DNA from: Conus ventricosus
Taxonomy: Eukaryota; Mollusca; Gastropoda; Neogastropoda; Conidae
Length of the DNA: 64,000 nt
Direction: 5' to 3'
NCBI GenBank assembly: GCA_018398815.1
Contig: CM031604.1
Span: 50,433,305-50,497,304, forward strand
Made by a program: the position numbers and the translations under genes. Below the pieces are notes generated by a model that had not been told where the DNA came from, made no database searches, and saw only the letters and a program-made list of their open reading frames with translations. Shown piece by piece: positions 1-11,310 of the stretch. Numbering within the stretch: the first letter of the stretch is position 1; each line of letters begins with the position of its first letter.

Positions 1-34
1 GAAGAGTTGTGCGTGAGACTGACCGATTTTCACA

Positions 35-545
35 ATGGCGTCGTCTGCTAACAACAGTGAGTTTGATGATATTCCTGCGTATTCAGCAGAGGAGTGGGAT
101 CAAATTATGCCAGAAGAAGAGAAGTATGAAAATGGAGAGTTAGGAGAAGAGAATGATGTTGAAATCGGCACCAGTGAAGGAGAGGAAAATGGTGAAAGCG
201 ACCCTCAGTACAACGTGCTACTCGCCGTTCTGCAAAACAATGGCGACCGGCTACACATCCTGCCCATGTGGTCGCGTTCCAACAGCCGACAGGCCAAGCG
301 CACTCACTGCCGAACACTGCCACCGCACTAGATTATTTCTTTTTTCTGCCTCTCACATTTTTTCAACTAGTAGCAGAAGAAATTAACAGATACGCTCAAC
401 AAAAACAAGCAGCTAAGGGCACACCTGACTCCCTATGGTTCGACACAACACCTGACGAAATGCGGGGCTATGTCGCTGTACTGATTATTCCGTATAACAA
501 CAAAGGGACGACGCGTAGAAACGTCATATATGTGTTCTTTCTGCC
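35..545 (+). pseudogene. piggyBac-type transposase, N-terminal remnant
   Basis: An ATG at 35 opens a 98-codon acidic frame (Glu/Asp-rich, residues 8-55), as is common at the N-terminus of piggyBac transposases. The reading then moves to another frame (268-567). That frame carries a block around EEINRYAQQK followed by WFDTTPDEMRGYVAVLI, which matches in order and spacing the conserved NRYA element and the following Trp/Glu-Met helix at the start of the DDE_Tnp_1_7 domain (family knowledge). No catalytic Asp region follows, so only the N-terminal part remains. The frame break near 300 and the loss of similarity after about 545 show that it is broken. The fragment starts at the window edge, so its upstream end and terminal repeat are not visible. 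Family call moderate; function lost. Confidence 0.55.
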
Positions 546-599
546 AGGTGCCTTTATGCTTTCATAAGAATGACTGTTTCCATGACTACCATGCGCAGA

Positions 600-2950
600 A
601 AGTGGCTCAACAGTAGGGCAGTTTGCTAGTCTCTTGTGTTTGTGTGTACGTGTATATATGCTTACCTGTAGTTTATGGTGACAGTGCTTTGATGACACTT
701 GGCAGTGAGACTCTACTCAATTTCGTCACAGCTATACAGTGTGTAAATACATATGGACATGTATAAGGTGCTTAGAACAATGACAGAAAAACAATGAGGA
801 ACTGTGCTTGTTCAGTTGTGACAATTGACACTAGTTGTGTGTGACATTCTGTGGATTACCTGTGGGGACTGAACAGGCGGATAGAAGACGGATCATCTTA
901 CTTAGGCTGCAGCTTTCATTTCACAACACTAACATGCATGCATGTGCATGGATAACTGCATGTTGGTTACTGTATTAGAATTGTCACCATCGCATGTGAC
1001 ACATTGGGTGACATTTGGTGACAATGACACGACCTTTCACCTCGAGACACACACAATCTTGCTCACAGTATAGAACAAAGCCTTGTGACCATACATGCGG
1101 AATTTCGTAGCTCTAGAGGTTTATTCCTGGTTGTGGTGAAGCATGAACCATACATACCCATTTTAAGGCTAAATTCACCAAAAAAATCTGAAAACTAGGG
1201 GAATTTGGCCTCAGAGAATCTGAATACAAAGGGTTAAGATGGACCCATTGCGACAACCACGCTTGAGGGTTCTACATCCGAACTACCAACTGCTGCATCT
1301 GCAAACATGGCTCATTTGCAGTCACGTTTGCTCTCAGGACTGTCTCAGTTCAGATGGCTGTTACAGAGGGAGGAGCTTCAGCGGATGTTTAGGCCCTTGT
1401 CTGTGACGCTCTTAGACAAAGGTGTGCAGATTCCAGGGAAACTTGATTTTCAACTGAACCTCTCTGCCAAGTCAGTGTGAGGTTACACATGGGCTATATA
1501 GAACAACTAGGTGGCCCTTTGTTTACACTAAAGCTCTCCTCAGACATGCTATCCGAGGAGCTGCTCTAAGAGAAGCTTGCAACCCTTGGCAGGTTCCCCA
1601 GTGGGACTTTTTCATAATGTCGGACTTTCTTAGGAAGGCTGATAAGCTCCGTTTGAACCTGTGCACTTATATAGCTTCTATCTCTTATTCCACAGGACCA
1701 CTTTCCTCCTGGTGCTTACATTTAGTAGAAGCAAGAGTGAGGTTGGTGCCTTGTCAGTTAAGTGCAACTCAAGACACCTTCTACAGAGATGGGTCAGTCT
1801 TCGTCAGATCCATCCAGAATTTTAGACCAAGAATTAGGGGCCAGTTTTTGTGGCACTAACTGACCCAGCCTGCATTAACTGGAGTTAGGCACCAAATCGA
1901 TGTTGTTAGCACCTGATTTTATGTATGATATGTCATTTTTTGTTGAGAAAATGAGCAGTGTTTTTACATGGAAGATAACAGTTTAGCACATCCTTGCATA
2001 TGTTCAAATGGCACCATATGTTCAAATGGAAATCATGGTATAACTTAAACTACTTTGCTTTTATGCTCCCGAGCAGGACATGCTGCATGCAAGGGGCAAA
2101 TGGCCCAAACCAATTGAGTTACTTGTGTCAGGGAGTTGCTATTATTTTTATTTCTTTCTATCCAATTAGTATCAGAGCCCCTATAGTGCCACAGTAGCCA
2201 GGCGATCCATCTCTAAAGGTCACAAGTAGACCCATGTCCGAGATCTTGGCCAGAGGCATCCCATATGCAGTTCTCAGAGAAGCCTTCACATTTCCGTAAA
2301 TAGGAATTATCAAAAGGATAGTTCAGTGGGTATCATCTGCTGGATCAACATGACAATCCATTGAGCTTAGGACCTGGCTCAAGGAGGGTTGTGTTCTGAT
2401 TCTCGAGGTATGTGAGGTTAGAGCTGTAGCTATCTGGACTGTGTTCAAACACTCGCTGGCAGATTTTGGAGGCAGCTTCCTTTCCATCTGAAAATGCATT
2501 CATTTCTTACAATCTTTTCAAATTCTAAATGATCTGGGTTGAAGGTTCATCCGAGATTTCTTTCTTTCTTTTTTTGTTTTTTTGATGGCTTACACAGGTA
2601 CTCACATCACAGGGACCTCCCATGTGAACCAGTAGTTTGATTCCGGCCTCTTTCTATGAAATGTTCACCAGTTTGACATGGTACAGTATATGACATCAAA
2701 AAGCGGAGTTTTTCTCTCACAGTTTGGCAAGTATATTTACCTTGTTATAGGACCAGTTAACACCCAAGGAAGGGAAAATGCTGATTGGCTGGCGGACAGG
2801 TTGGTCACCGGAAGTACTGCTTTAGCCGCAAAAATGAAGGCCAGCCTATAAAACTACTACAGTTTGGGCACTGGTAATCTAGTCAAATAGGGAATTGGAG
2901 AATAACCCCATTTGTTTCGCAGTGATTGAACACACCTGCAGGTACACATG
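600..2950. other. Intergenic or intronic stretch without a supported gene
   Basis: I see no ORF with recognisable protein content and no convincing exon. The part 1240-2850 has short peptide-like stretches that may be debris of an old retroelement, but nothing I can name. Composition is AT-rich with short T-runs. Confidence 0.4.
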
Positions 2951-2957
2951 CCCAAGC

Positions 2958-3092
2958 ATGCAACACACACACACAGTGACACACATACACACAGTGACAC
3001 ACATACACACACAGTGACACACATACACGCACATGCATACACACACACACACACACGCACGCACACACACACACACATGCACGCACAATCAG
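2958..3092. repeat. (CA)n microsatellite, interrupted
   Basis: Runs of CACACA are broken by AGTGACACACATA units, three of them in tandem at 2975-3030. The Cys/Val-rich ORFs read on the minus strand here are products of the repeat and are not genes. Confidence 0.9.
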
Positions 3093-3099
3093 TATAGCT

Positions 3100-4814
3100 T
3101 GTCTAATCCTCTGTATGAGCCGTTGAAATGTAGAAGAAAGAATTTCTGTGTGAACTTCAGTAATTTGATTTTTTTTCTTTGAACGTATTTTGTAGACTGC
3201 TGCGCAAAAAAATGTGTAAAAACAAACTAGATGTGTTTTATTTGGGTAAAGACCCAGACATTACAGTGAACACCGCATTGTCAGGGATAGCTTTGAGGAA
3301 ATGCTAAAACACTGTTTGTACAGCCTGTGTTGATCTGTTTCACTTTTGCAGTGTCTGCAGATAGTGACATAATTATGCCTTTTACTGAGCAGACATATTG
3401 TTGACTGCCCACTCTCTCACAGTGTGGAAACAATTGTCAAGTGCTGTCTTGTTCTCACCTGTCAGTGACATTCGTCCAAAAGATCTCTCAGGCATCCTTT
3501 GCATCTACGCCCCATCCTGGCAGCTCCACTCTCCTGCTGATAGCCATCTTTTTTGCATCCCTGATGTTAGAACGTAATTCTCTGTTCAGATGCTGTTGCC
3601 TTTCAAAGACCAACGATCTGGAACAAAGTTGCTATGAACACAAAGCATTCTGTTTCGCCCACCGCATTCAAATTGGCAACAAAATCTGACCACCTTAAAT
3701 GTATATAATCCATCCTGTACAGTGTCTTTCCTGCAAAGTGACCTAGTTTTGTGTGTGTGTGTGTGTTTTGCATGCATGAGCGGGTGCTTGTCAGGAAGTC
3801 TGATAAAGACATTACTGGATATCTGAGAGGAGGGGAGAGGGTGCCAGATGGCTGTTATGGTAAAGTGGGTTGGGGGTGATCACATAGGTCGGTATGAATG
3901 TATATAGTCTTAACGAGGTATGTTTTTATAAAGTATTTATGGAATTAAGTCCAATATAAATGTATGTTTTTAGTGCTAAAAATTTACATGATATTTTGTG
4001 GTATCAGTGTTGCCTGTTAGCAAACCAAACATGCGACAACTTGTCTCCAATTATACCTTAGGTAAAACAGAAAGTAGTTCAAACCAACTTACTGTTGTTG
4101 ATTTAGTCGGCCTATGGTCAGATGAGGTTAAGGTTTATGGCAAGAGTATCAAGGGACAAGTGAATAGCTTGCTGATTATGTGATAATATTGCAGTGATCT
4201 TAATGAAGACTAACATGATTTGTAACTGAACTGAGAAGGTTGCTGAAGGTTGGCATCTGCAGAGGAACATGGGTTTTCAATTTAGTTTATCCATTTAGGG
4301 TATCTTCTGTTTTGTAGAAGTGGTGTATAACAACAGTTAAAGTGACATTGAAAAGAAATTTGTTTGGTTAGCAGCTGCATAACTGCCGACCCTTCTGAAT
4401 GTTTTTTCTGGAATTTCCCGGATTCAGAAATTATTGCCCAGATCCCAAAGTTAGTGGAAGAAATCCTGAATTTTGAAATTTTGTTGGAAAGTTGGGCGTT
4501 GGTAATTCATTTTTGATTAGGGATGATAAAGTATCACAATTACAGTTCATTTCTGAACAGGGATAGTAAAGTATCGCAAAATAAAGCCCAAATTACATTA
4601 TGTGGATGTAGCAATTATCTGTTTGGAAAACACATGTTCTTTTTAAACCCCACATCTGTCAACTGAAATACAAAAGGGTTAGAAATCCATTCAGTCGAGA
4701 GCTGAACTGCTGTCTCTTCACTCCACCCACCCTCTTCATTCCCAGCTTCCTAGATTTTGACTCAGAAGGTTGGCAGTTATGCGGAAGTATTTGAAAAAAT
4801 TTTGAGATTGAATT
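3100..4814. other. Probable intron or upstream region, no gene seen
   Basis: No exon with both splice signals and coding content was found. Only a short (TG)n at about 3752-3766 stands out. Confidence 0.4.
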
Positions 4815-4900
4815 CACATGTAGAAATAAAAAATTATTTTAGTGCATGTTGATTTTTCACATGTAGAAATAAAAGTTATTTTAGTGCATGTTGATTTTTT
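4815..4900. repeat. 43-bp tandem duplication next to an exon
   Basis: Two near-identical copies of a unit starting CACATGTAGAAATAAA and ending GCATGTTGATTTTT lie head to tail (4815-4857 and 4858-4900). They sit just upstream of the polypyrimidine tract and acceptor of the 4945 exon. Confidence 0.85.
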
Positions 4901-4944
4901 TTGGGGGTACTATGTCATTATGTATGTTTGTTTGTTTTTTGCAG

Positions 4945-5007
4945 ATGCTCTAAGTGTTGGTCGTTTGGCAGGATCCTCTTCTTCTTCTTCTGTCTGTCAG
5001 AGTGCAG
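4945..5007 (+). CDS. Host gene, short Ser-rich exon
   Basis: The block has a T-rich tract and TTTTTTGCAG acceptor just before it and a CAG|GTAAGA donor at its end, so both splice signals are good. Read from the third base it encodes ALSVGRLAG, a run of six Ser, then VCQSA, with one base left over. That single base pairs in phase with the first two bases of the exon at 12867, giving a Gly codon and an open junction. This phase match is the main reason to join the two. The protein family is not recognised. A second open frame exists in the 63-bp block, so the frame choice rests on the downstream junction. No start codon for the gene is identified in the window. Confidence 0.6.
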
Positions 5008-5875
5008 GTAAGATAGAACATTATCTTTAGAGTAAATGTCTGTCATGGTCATAGCTGAAAAATAAATGAAAGAATTGGATTGAGATATAATTTGAATGAA
5101 ATGGTTCTATGGGCAATTTATTCATGTGTGCAACCCTTGATCAGATGAGGTAAATCTGTGAATTTGAGTTTGAGCCTTAACAGAATTTCTGCCCGTCAAG
5201 AATTCCACCCTTTGTAAAGTCTCTTAACTGGATAAGGATGATAGTGATAGAGTATTCATCTGAAATTGATCATAGGTGTTGCGGTTTCATAGTAGTCGGT
5301 GATCACTGTGGCATGCGCACGCTGCAGCTAGTTCAATGGACAAGGTGTGAAAAGGAATGCAGTCCTTGCAGATGAGCCCAATATTTATTCTGGGGTACTG
5401 AATTTTCAACAGCCTGATCTCAGAAGGGTGCTATCTCAATAGGGCACAAAGGCCAGTTGACGGATTGGAAAGATACCAGAAGCATGATGAAGAGTAAGTA
5501 TGCATTGTGTGGTCAAGCAGAAGAAGTCTTTTTGTCGCAACCTTTTTTCTGTTAGCTGAATTTTTCAGTGGCAAGTTATGAATTCTGAAATAAAAGAAGT
5601 ATGAGATGGTAGGCATTAAGTTTACGTTTAATGGTTCTGTATAAAGGACAGTCCCAAAAAGGAATGGAATAATCTTTTAATAATGTGTCTTTTGAGAGAA
5701 GCTCTGCTTGATGTGATTTAAGGAAAAACTAGATCAAATCATCAGAGAATACTCTTAGATTTAGATTTTTCATTGAGCACTGTTTCAGATGATTAGTGTT
5801 GTGTCTGCTTTTGTTTTATTTCCTCATTGGAAAATGTCAAGATTCATACCATAGAATTGGCAGAAATGTGCAAAG
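5008..5875. other. Intron, nothing recognised
   Basis: Between the donor at 5008 and the first transposon remnant I see no repeat, RNA or coding signal. Confidence 0.4.
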
Positions 5876-6375
5876 GTAGCAAGATACGGTTTTATTTAGC
5901 CTTGTATCATAAAGATACCACTAGCTCCTTGGTGAACAAGTCCTTTTTCAAAGTCCTTTTTCACTGAACTGTGTTTTAATTTCCATCCTTCAGAATTTTT
6001 ACAGATGGCTCCAAATCTGAGGAGGGGGTTGCCTGCTGTGTTTTGCGCAACAGGGCCTTCTCAGAGATGTTCTAAACACATTACCCATGCTTACCTTTTA
6101 AAGAGTGAAGAAGCTCCGTGGTGCATTCCATGTCATGCGCCACTCACAATGAAACATGTTCTTTTAGAGTGTTGGGACTTGCACGATGTGAGACACAAAC
6201 ATTTTACAGCGGAGTCCATGAAGATCATGTTCAGGGATGTCCCGCCTGATGTGATCCTTGACTTTTTGAGAGAGATTGACATTTTTCATCTGATTTAAGA
6301 TTTTACGGAAGAAAGATTTTTAACGAAGTTTCTGGTACGTTTCTAGACGATGTCATTTAAAGAGATGTGTGAAAG

Positions 6376-6409
<34 letters not shown>

Positions 6410-7190
6410 GACTGGTGAGTTGATTTTAACGTGGTGACAGCCCTGATGTGGCCCTTTGCGGTCGGCTGGGCTATAAGCAACATTATCTTATCTTATCTTC
6501 TAAACACATTTCCACTGACAGGTCCATCTACACTGCTGAGTTGACAGCCTTGGTCCTAACTCTTGAAATGGTCTCTAAATCAAAAAGATTTTCTCATTTT
6601 GTCCGACTCCTTGCTGCTCTAGAGGCTACTGCTGGCTGTAACCTCAAACACACTCAACTGATGAAGTTGTTTGAACTTACACATCACTGAAATCTGATAG
6701 ACGCTTATCTCTGAAATCTGATGGATACAACATAGTTTTTGCTTGAGCTCCAAGTCATGTGGGCATTTGAGGTAATGAGTTGATCTATCTCTTATCTAAC
6801 TTGCCAAGAGTGCCACAAACAAGGAGTTGAGCAGATTGTCTGTCCCTCACACTGATCTGAAACCCAAAGCTCAGGCTTACATCAAAGATCTCTGGCAAGA
6901 GGAATGGAACTCGCAGATGGATAACAAACTTCCAAATCTGTGCAAACCTGAAAGAGTTTTTACCATGTTCCATGGGCGGCCATAAAGAAGAAATAGTCTT
7001 GTGCTGTTTGTACACTGGCCTCTCATTTTACACGCGTTCTTATCTTCAAAAGTGAAGAAGCTCCTTGTGCATTCCATGTTTGTTTTGCATGCTTTCAAAT
7101 GACTTGAGAGTTGATTTTTGAACGTGGTGACAGCCCTGAAAAGACCTTTAGTGGTCGATTGGGCTATAAGCAACATTATCTTATCTCATG
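5876..7190 (+). mobile_element. Old 5'-truncated LINE copy (RNase H to 3' end), interrupted
   Basis: This is a decayed copy of the same LINE family as the full-length element at 52410-58365. At 5880-6069 it keeps the start of the RNase H region (remnant of the FTDGSKS box near 6000). At 6511-6700 it resumes with the Ala-Glu-Leu-Thr-Ala-Leu part and the following helix. At about 6785-7060 come the linker and Cys-rich tail. It ends at about 7125-7187 with the family 3' signature (GGTGACAGCCCTG ... GGGCTATAAGCAACATT) and a TTATC tail. Multiple stops and frame breaks show it is dead. A younger copy of the same family sits inside it (6083-6497). Confidence 0.8.
6083..6497 (+). mobile_element. Young 5'-truncated LINE insertion with 13-bp target duplication
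   Basis: A 415-bp 3' fragment of the LINE is inserted into an older copy. The direct repeat TTCTAAACACATT flanks it exactly at 6070-6082 and 6498-6510. It encodes the C-terminal ORF2 peptide in one open frame (6083-6298), including the Cys-x2-Cys-x7-His-x4-Cys knuckle (CIPCHAPLTMKHVLLEC) and the ending FHLI followed by TAA. Then come a 3' UTR with a long T-run (6380-6407) and the 3' terminus with TTATC repeats. The open frame and clean target duplication point to recent insertion. Confidence 0.9.
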
Positions 7191-7797
7191 AAACTAGGAA
7201 CATTGCTTCATTACATAAAAATATCTCAAGGGATTATCGGATACTGGAATATTGTAATCAGCCATTGATTTTGTCTAATTCAGAGAAGGCCCTGCACTAC
7301 CTTCCTGAGCATGAAGAAGTCTTTGATCAATCTGGGCAGTGAATATGAAATGTACAACTTTTTAAGAATTGGATCAAGATGTCAGTTGACGACACAATCA
7401 GGATCCTGATGTGGATATTGGGTACAGATTACGTAACCATATCAGATATCGCACCAATAAAAGTGGCTGAAATTGAAACTAGTGAAGACAGAATTACTGT
7501 TTCGCCAAACGAAAGAATAAACAAATTACAGAGCAAACACAAAGCATTTCAACCTATTTGGTTTTCTTCCAGCAAGACAGATATCATTCAAGACATTGAA
7601 AATGAAGGATAAACAGTCAGTCACTGATCCCTTTGATCTGGGTATGGAAAGACTACAGAAATAGCTGAGGCTGAAGGAGAGACGATACAGATTAAAATCA
7701 TAATAATGATCATAGAAGAAAGAAAATAATGCTAACACTACTATTTCTACTAGTAGCAATGGTAGTATAATCAGTAATGGTAACGCTAATAGTAATG
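7191..7797. other. Unassigned segment with a 77-codon open frame
   Basis: A complete ORF runs from ATG 7379 to 7612 (starts MSVDDTIRIL, ends IIQDIENEG). It shows no motif I recognise and no splice or promoter evidence. An AT-rich, GTA/AAT-repetitive stretch follows at 7690-7797, just before the TIR element. Confidence 0.25.
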
Positions 7798-8832
7798 CAT
7801 GGGTGAAACTTCAGTCTGAGGACGGAATCCGTTTTATAAAATTATTGGAGACGGAATTTTCCGTTTTTCATAAATCTGGAGGGGGAAAAAAAAAGTTTTC
7901 AAAGCAGTCTCTAAAATTGCGCAAATACGTATCGAGTGCGTCTTACCATAAAACGAAGTGCCGAATGGGAAGTACTCTTTATTTTAGGGAACAAAGATTT
8001 GCCAAAATCTAGATTTCGAGTTTGGAGTTCGTTGGAAACCGTGAGAATGTCCAATCTTAACGAAGGTGATTCAGTTGAGGAGATCGACGCCTGCATCACT
8101 GATAAGTGGCGATGGGCTTGGCTGAACGAAATAGATGATGAAAACGACAACATTGTGTTTGGTGTTTGAAAACGAACAAACCTGGCGTAGCGTTTTGCCA
8201 TGTGTGCAACTCGGACCTAAAGTATGGATCCAATGGAAAATCTCGGCTTGCAAAGCATGCCAGAAGTCCGGACCATATTAAAAGCATGGAGGTAAGAATT
8301 TCAGTAAAAATCTTTTTCAGCAGCCCTCCATGCCCTTCCCCCCCTAGTGACACATGCACACGCACGCACACACACGCACACACACACACAAAGATGAATG
8401 TAAGGCAGAGAGACTGAGAGACATAATAGTATGAAAAAAATATATAAAGAAAGAAAAAAAAAAAAACATAAAGGAACAATGAATATGAGGGTTAGTTTTC
8501 TGGGAAAAGGATGGGGAAAACTACTCAAGGTTCTATTTCTTCCCATCTATGTCCAAGGCACCAACCAAGCTGGGTTTTTTTTGGGGTAAGTTTTTTCCTT
8601 TTTTTTAAAATTTAAAATGATGGCTTTTGTTCACATATAAGCAATAATTATGTGTTTCAAACAAGGCCTCAGTTCCAAATTTCCTTTCACCAGAGGCCAC
8701 GAAAACTCTGAATTTTTCAAAAAATTAATTTCGGCCGGGGGGCTTTGCCCCCCTGGACCCTCCACCAGGGGCCTACACGGCCCCTGGACCCCAACCTTTC
8801 AGTTTTTCCATTTTTTTCCAGTTTCACCCATG
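7798..8832 (+). mobile_element. DNA transposon with 13-bp perfect TIRs and 6-bp target duplication
   Basis: The left end CATGGGTGAAACT (7798-7810) is the exact inverse of the right end AGTTTCACCCATG (8820-8832). The direct repeat GTAATG abuts both ends (7792-7797 and 8833-8838). Inside are a zinc-finger exon (8047-8291), a (CA)n microsatellite (about 8345-8392) and, near the right end, a GC-rich segment with strong hairpins (about 8735-8800). At 1,035 bp it has no catalytic domain, so it is an internally deleted, non-autonomous copy. The superfamily is not certain; the protein type suggests a hAT-like relative. Confidence 0.75.
8047..8291 (+). pseudogene. Transposon-encoded BED-like zinc-finger exon
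   Basis: From the ATG at 8047 the frame encodes MSNLNEGDSVEEIDACI, then a Trp-rich block (KWRWAWLNEIDDEND). At about 8162-8166 the frame moves by -1 and continues as TNKPGVAFCHVCNSDLKYG, SNGKSRLAKHARSPDHIK. The Cys-x2-Cys ... His-x5-His spacing (FCHVC ... KHARSPDHIK) is that of a BED/TTF-type DNA-binding finger, found at the N-terminus of hAT-like transposases. The exon ends at a good donor (ATGGAG|GTAAGA). The later exons are absent from this short element, so it cannot encode a transposase. Adding one base at about 8163 would give a continuous frame, so the break may be a sequencing gap. Confidence 0.6.
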
Positions 8833-10289
8833 GTAATGATGCGGGTAATTTTAGTATTAATCGGTGGCACAGTAATTCTATCTTTTCTGTTGTTCATATT
8901 GTTTGCCATGCTTTTTGCGTTTGGCTGAATCATGTGATTTTGTGCAATCATGGACTGGTTTGTCTATTTTGAACACTGTTACATGTTTTCAGTGTAGAAG
9001 TGTTCTCAAGCGGAAGTTGATAATTGATTCAGAATGATCTAAAACATAAGGAAATTTATGTATTAATCTACTTTTATGATAGTGGATCTGATGGAAGTGC
9101 TTTTATGTGACACATTACAGGGTTCGTACGCTCCTTGAAACTCCTTGAAACTTCTTGAATTATGACAGGGAATTTTAAGACCTTGAAAACCTTTGAAAAT
9201 CAATAAAATGTGGTTCTGTTGACCAAACCACCTTGAAAACCATTGAAAACCAAGCCATCAGCTCCAAAAATCTTTAATGTGTCAAAAAGAAATGGCAGTT
9301 TGATTTTTCTGCGTTCATGTTAATGAAAAACCATTTAAAACAAATTTGACAAACATCGTCGTGATCCTGGATTGTAGTCCGAGATTTTACCAAGGGAGAT
9401 AATTTGTAACTTCATCAAAATTGAAGTTACAAATTATCTCCCTTGGTAAAATTGCAGACGACAATCCAGGATCGCGACGATGTTTGTAAAAATGTGTTTT
9501 AGAATAGTTTTTCATTAACCTGAATGCAGAAAAATTAAACTGCTATTTCATGTTTCAATATTTTTATGCAAGTAGTGTAGCCTGAAGGGGAGAGTGTGGC
9601 ACGAAAATTTGACCATTCTTTCAAAAATCATGTTTTGGGTTTTATGCGTTTTTGTACTCAAGAAAGTCTGTTGAAAGCATCTGTGGTGTTCATTTTGTCT
9701 GTTTTCACATTTTTCTTAGTAAAACAAATGACTTCATTTGAAGGAGGTGTGTGTGAAAATTGCTTAACTTCTTTATTTTCGAACGCCGTTTTCCCCAAAT
9801 CACTTTTTTCGACAACGGTTGATGTGCAAGGAGTGGTATATCTTTGGATCCAGACTAGTTAGCTTGGTAATTTTTTTTCTTTTGATCTGAAATGATTTCT
9901 GCATGCAATTATATTTTATTTATAAGTCAAAACAGCACATATCATTTGCTATTTCTATTGGAATAATTCAAAAGCAATGAAATGCTGATGGCCACCATAT
10001 AGAAAAAAATTTAGTGAAAAAAAAAACAGTTTAGATATATGAAAATTCTTTTGTAATTGCATTACTATAGCTCAGCAAAACAATATATATAAATCCTTTT
10101 GTAATTGCATTACTATAGCTCAGCAAAACAAGAAAAGTCATGTTTCAAGTGCCTAACATGTTACAAATACAGTTCTTGTCATGAAACTTTTTTTTCTCTT
10201 CATATTCCATCATTTTGCCCCCATTTGTGGTCCCTGAATCACAAGAGCTTTGAAATTGCCCAAATATGTTTTTTTTTCTATTGTTTTTA

Positions 10290-10531
10290 ACATAAACAAT
10301 ATTGGAAATGAAATAAAGCAGGGAACAGTAAACAATAAACAAGTGGGCAACGTTTGCTCCCATAAGAAAACCTAACACAGAGTAACTTTTATTCAAGACT
10401 GGCACAGCCTTTCAAACTTGAATAAAGTCAGACAAATACAGACAAACAATCTAATAGTGGGTGAAAAAACAAGCGCAGGCCAACAACTCAACTGTCTTCA
10501 CAGCAATGACTTGGCAAAGATTTGGACCCAA

Positions 10532-10573
<42 letters not shown>

Positions 10574-11172
10574 GAAGATGGTAAAACTGGGAACAGGAAA
10601 TTAAAATATATTACAGATATGAAAACTCTTCTCTAGCTGCACAAGGGAACCATCGCAATCCCTTTTGAAGGCAAATATATTTGCATTGCCTGCTCCGAGG
10701 CTTTTCGTCCGCTGGGTCGGAACTCATCAGGGAGACACGGCTGGCTGTGTCTGCACTCCTGGCGTCAAATAGAGACACACCACAGTCCATAATACTGTGG
10801 TGTTCTCACCACCAAGGGTGCAAAAAAGAATCCAATAGCACCCCCAAAGCAGCCAGTGAAGGGTAGTAAATGAAACCAAACGAAAGTGTGGGGAGGAAAA
10901 AACTTGCTGAAAAACTAAAGACATTATGCAAATAGTATAAAATATAGGGGACAATCCATGAGCCTACGCCCGAGGATCCACGCAAAGATGCAAGGGAGAT
11001 CAAAAGACAAACACACAAATGGACAGAAACAAACAAGTAACCTCAATTTAATCAAAACAAAATTGGAAATAAAATGAGGCAGGGAACAGTAAACAATAAA
11101 CAGTAAACAAGTGGGGCAACGTTTGCTCCCATAAGAAAACCTAACACAGAGTAACTTTTATTCAAGACTGGC
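10290..11172. repeat. Pair of 110-bp direct repeats 0.65 kb apart
   Basis: The segment 10290-10402 recurs at 11054-11172 in the same orientation, sharing GGGAACAGTAAACAATAAAC and the block from CAACGTTTGCTCCC to TTCAAGACTGGC. The second copy has an extra AACAGTAA-type unit. The spacer has no recognisable gene. An LTR-like (TRIM) pair or a local duplication would both fit; no primer-binding site was recognised. Confidence 0.55.
10537..10571. repeat. Poly-G run of about 35 bases
   Basis: This is an uninterrupted G homopolymer followed by TTGAAGATGG. Other G/C-runs in the window are at 22815-22839, 29731-29761, 32380-32410 and 35541-35555. Lengths of such runs are unreliable in most assemblies. 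Confidence 0.9.
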
Positions 11173-11310
11173 AATAGAAAAAACAATAGAAAAAAATGAA
11201 GTTTTAAAAGAACAATGGTTTAATTTTCGTGCTACCTCTTGCCTTGAAATAGAATAAACGCTCCTTGAAAACTCCTTGAATTTTGTATTTGGGAGTCTGT
11301 AGGAACCTTG

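Larger units (their letters stand above)
9587..11240. mobile_element. 1.65-kb element inserted into the foldback MITE
   Basis: By comparison with the uninterrupted copy at 43.8 kb, an insertion breaks the MITE at TAGCCTTGAAAT. GCCT(T)GAA flanks it on both sides (9580-9586 lacks one T; 11241-11248), which fits an 8-bp target duplication. Its ends are inverted: GCACGAAAATT near 9599-9609 pairs with AATTTTCGTGC at 11222-11232, with partial matching further out (AGAG and a G-rich tip). No ORF of known type lies inside. It holds a 51-bp tandem duplication (about 10041-10140), a G-run (10537-10571) and a pair of 110-bp direct repeats. Confidence 0.65.
9118..11310. mobile_element. Foldback (MITE-like) element, copy 1, split by a second element
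   Basis: The left end starts CAGGGTTCGTACGCTCC at 9118. The right end reads as CAAGGTTCCTACAGACTCC on the minus strand, ending at 11310. CATTA directly flanks both ends. Next to the left end is a long palindrome (about 9285-9552, centre near 9418) that would fold as a hairpin; its arms contain AAATTATCTCCCTTGG and its inverse. Repeats of CCTTGAAAA lie near both ends. A second copy without the insertion is at 43759-44268 (about 0.5 kb). The CAGGG end is typical of hAT elements (family knowledge). No protein is encoded. Confidence 0.75.

Noticed and set aside
1238..2850. Remains of a DIRS or other retrotransposon
   Set aside because: Short peptides here looked faintly like retroelement text (for example ENADWLADRL near 2790), but no reverse transcriptase, integrase or repeat pair could be shown.
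2857..3088. Cys/Val-rich minus-strand proteins
   Set aside because: They are translations of the CA repeat; similar Cys/Val, Thr/His or Ser/Leu ORFs at 17064-17551, 38512-38910 and 59823-60126 are rejected for the same reason.
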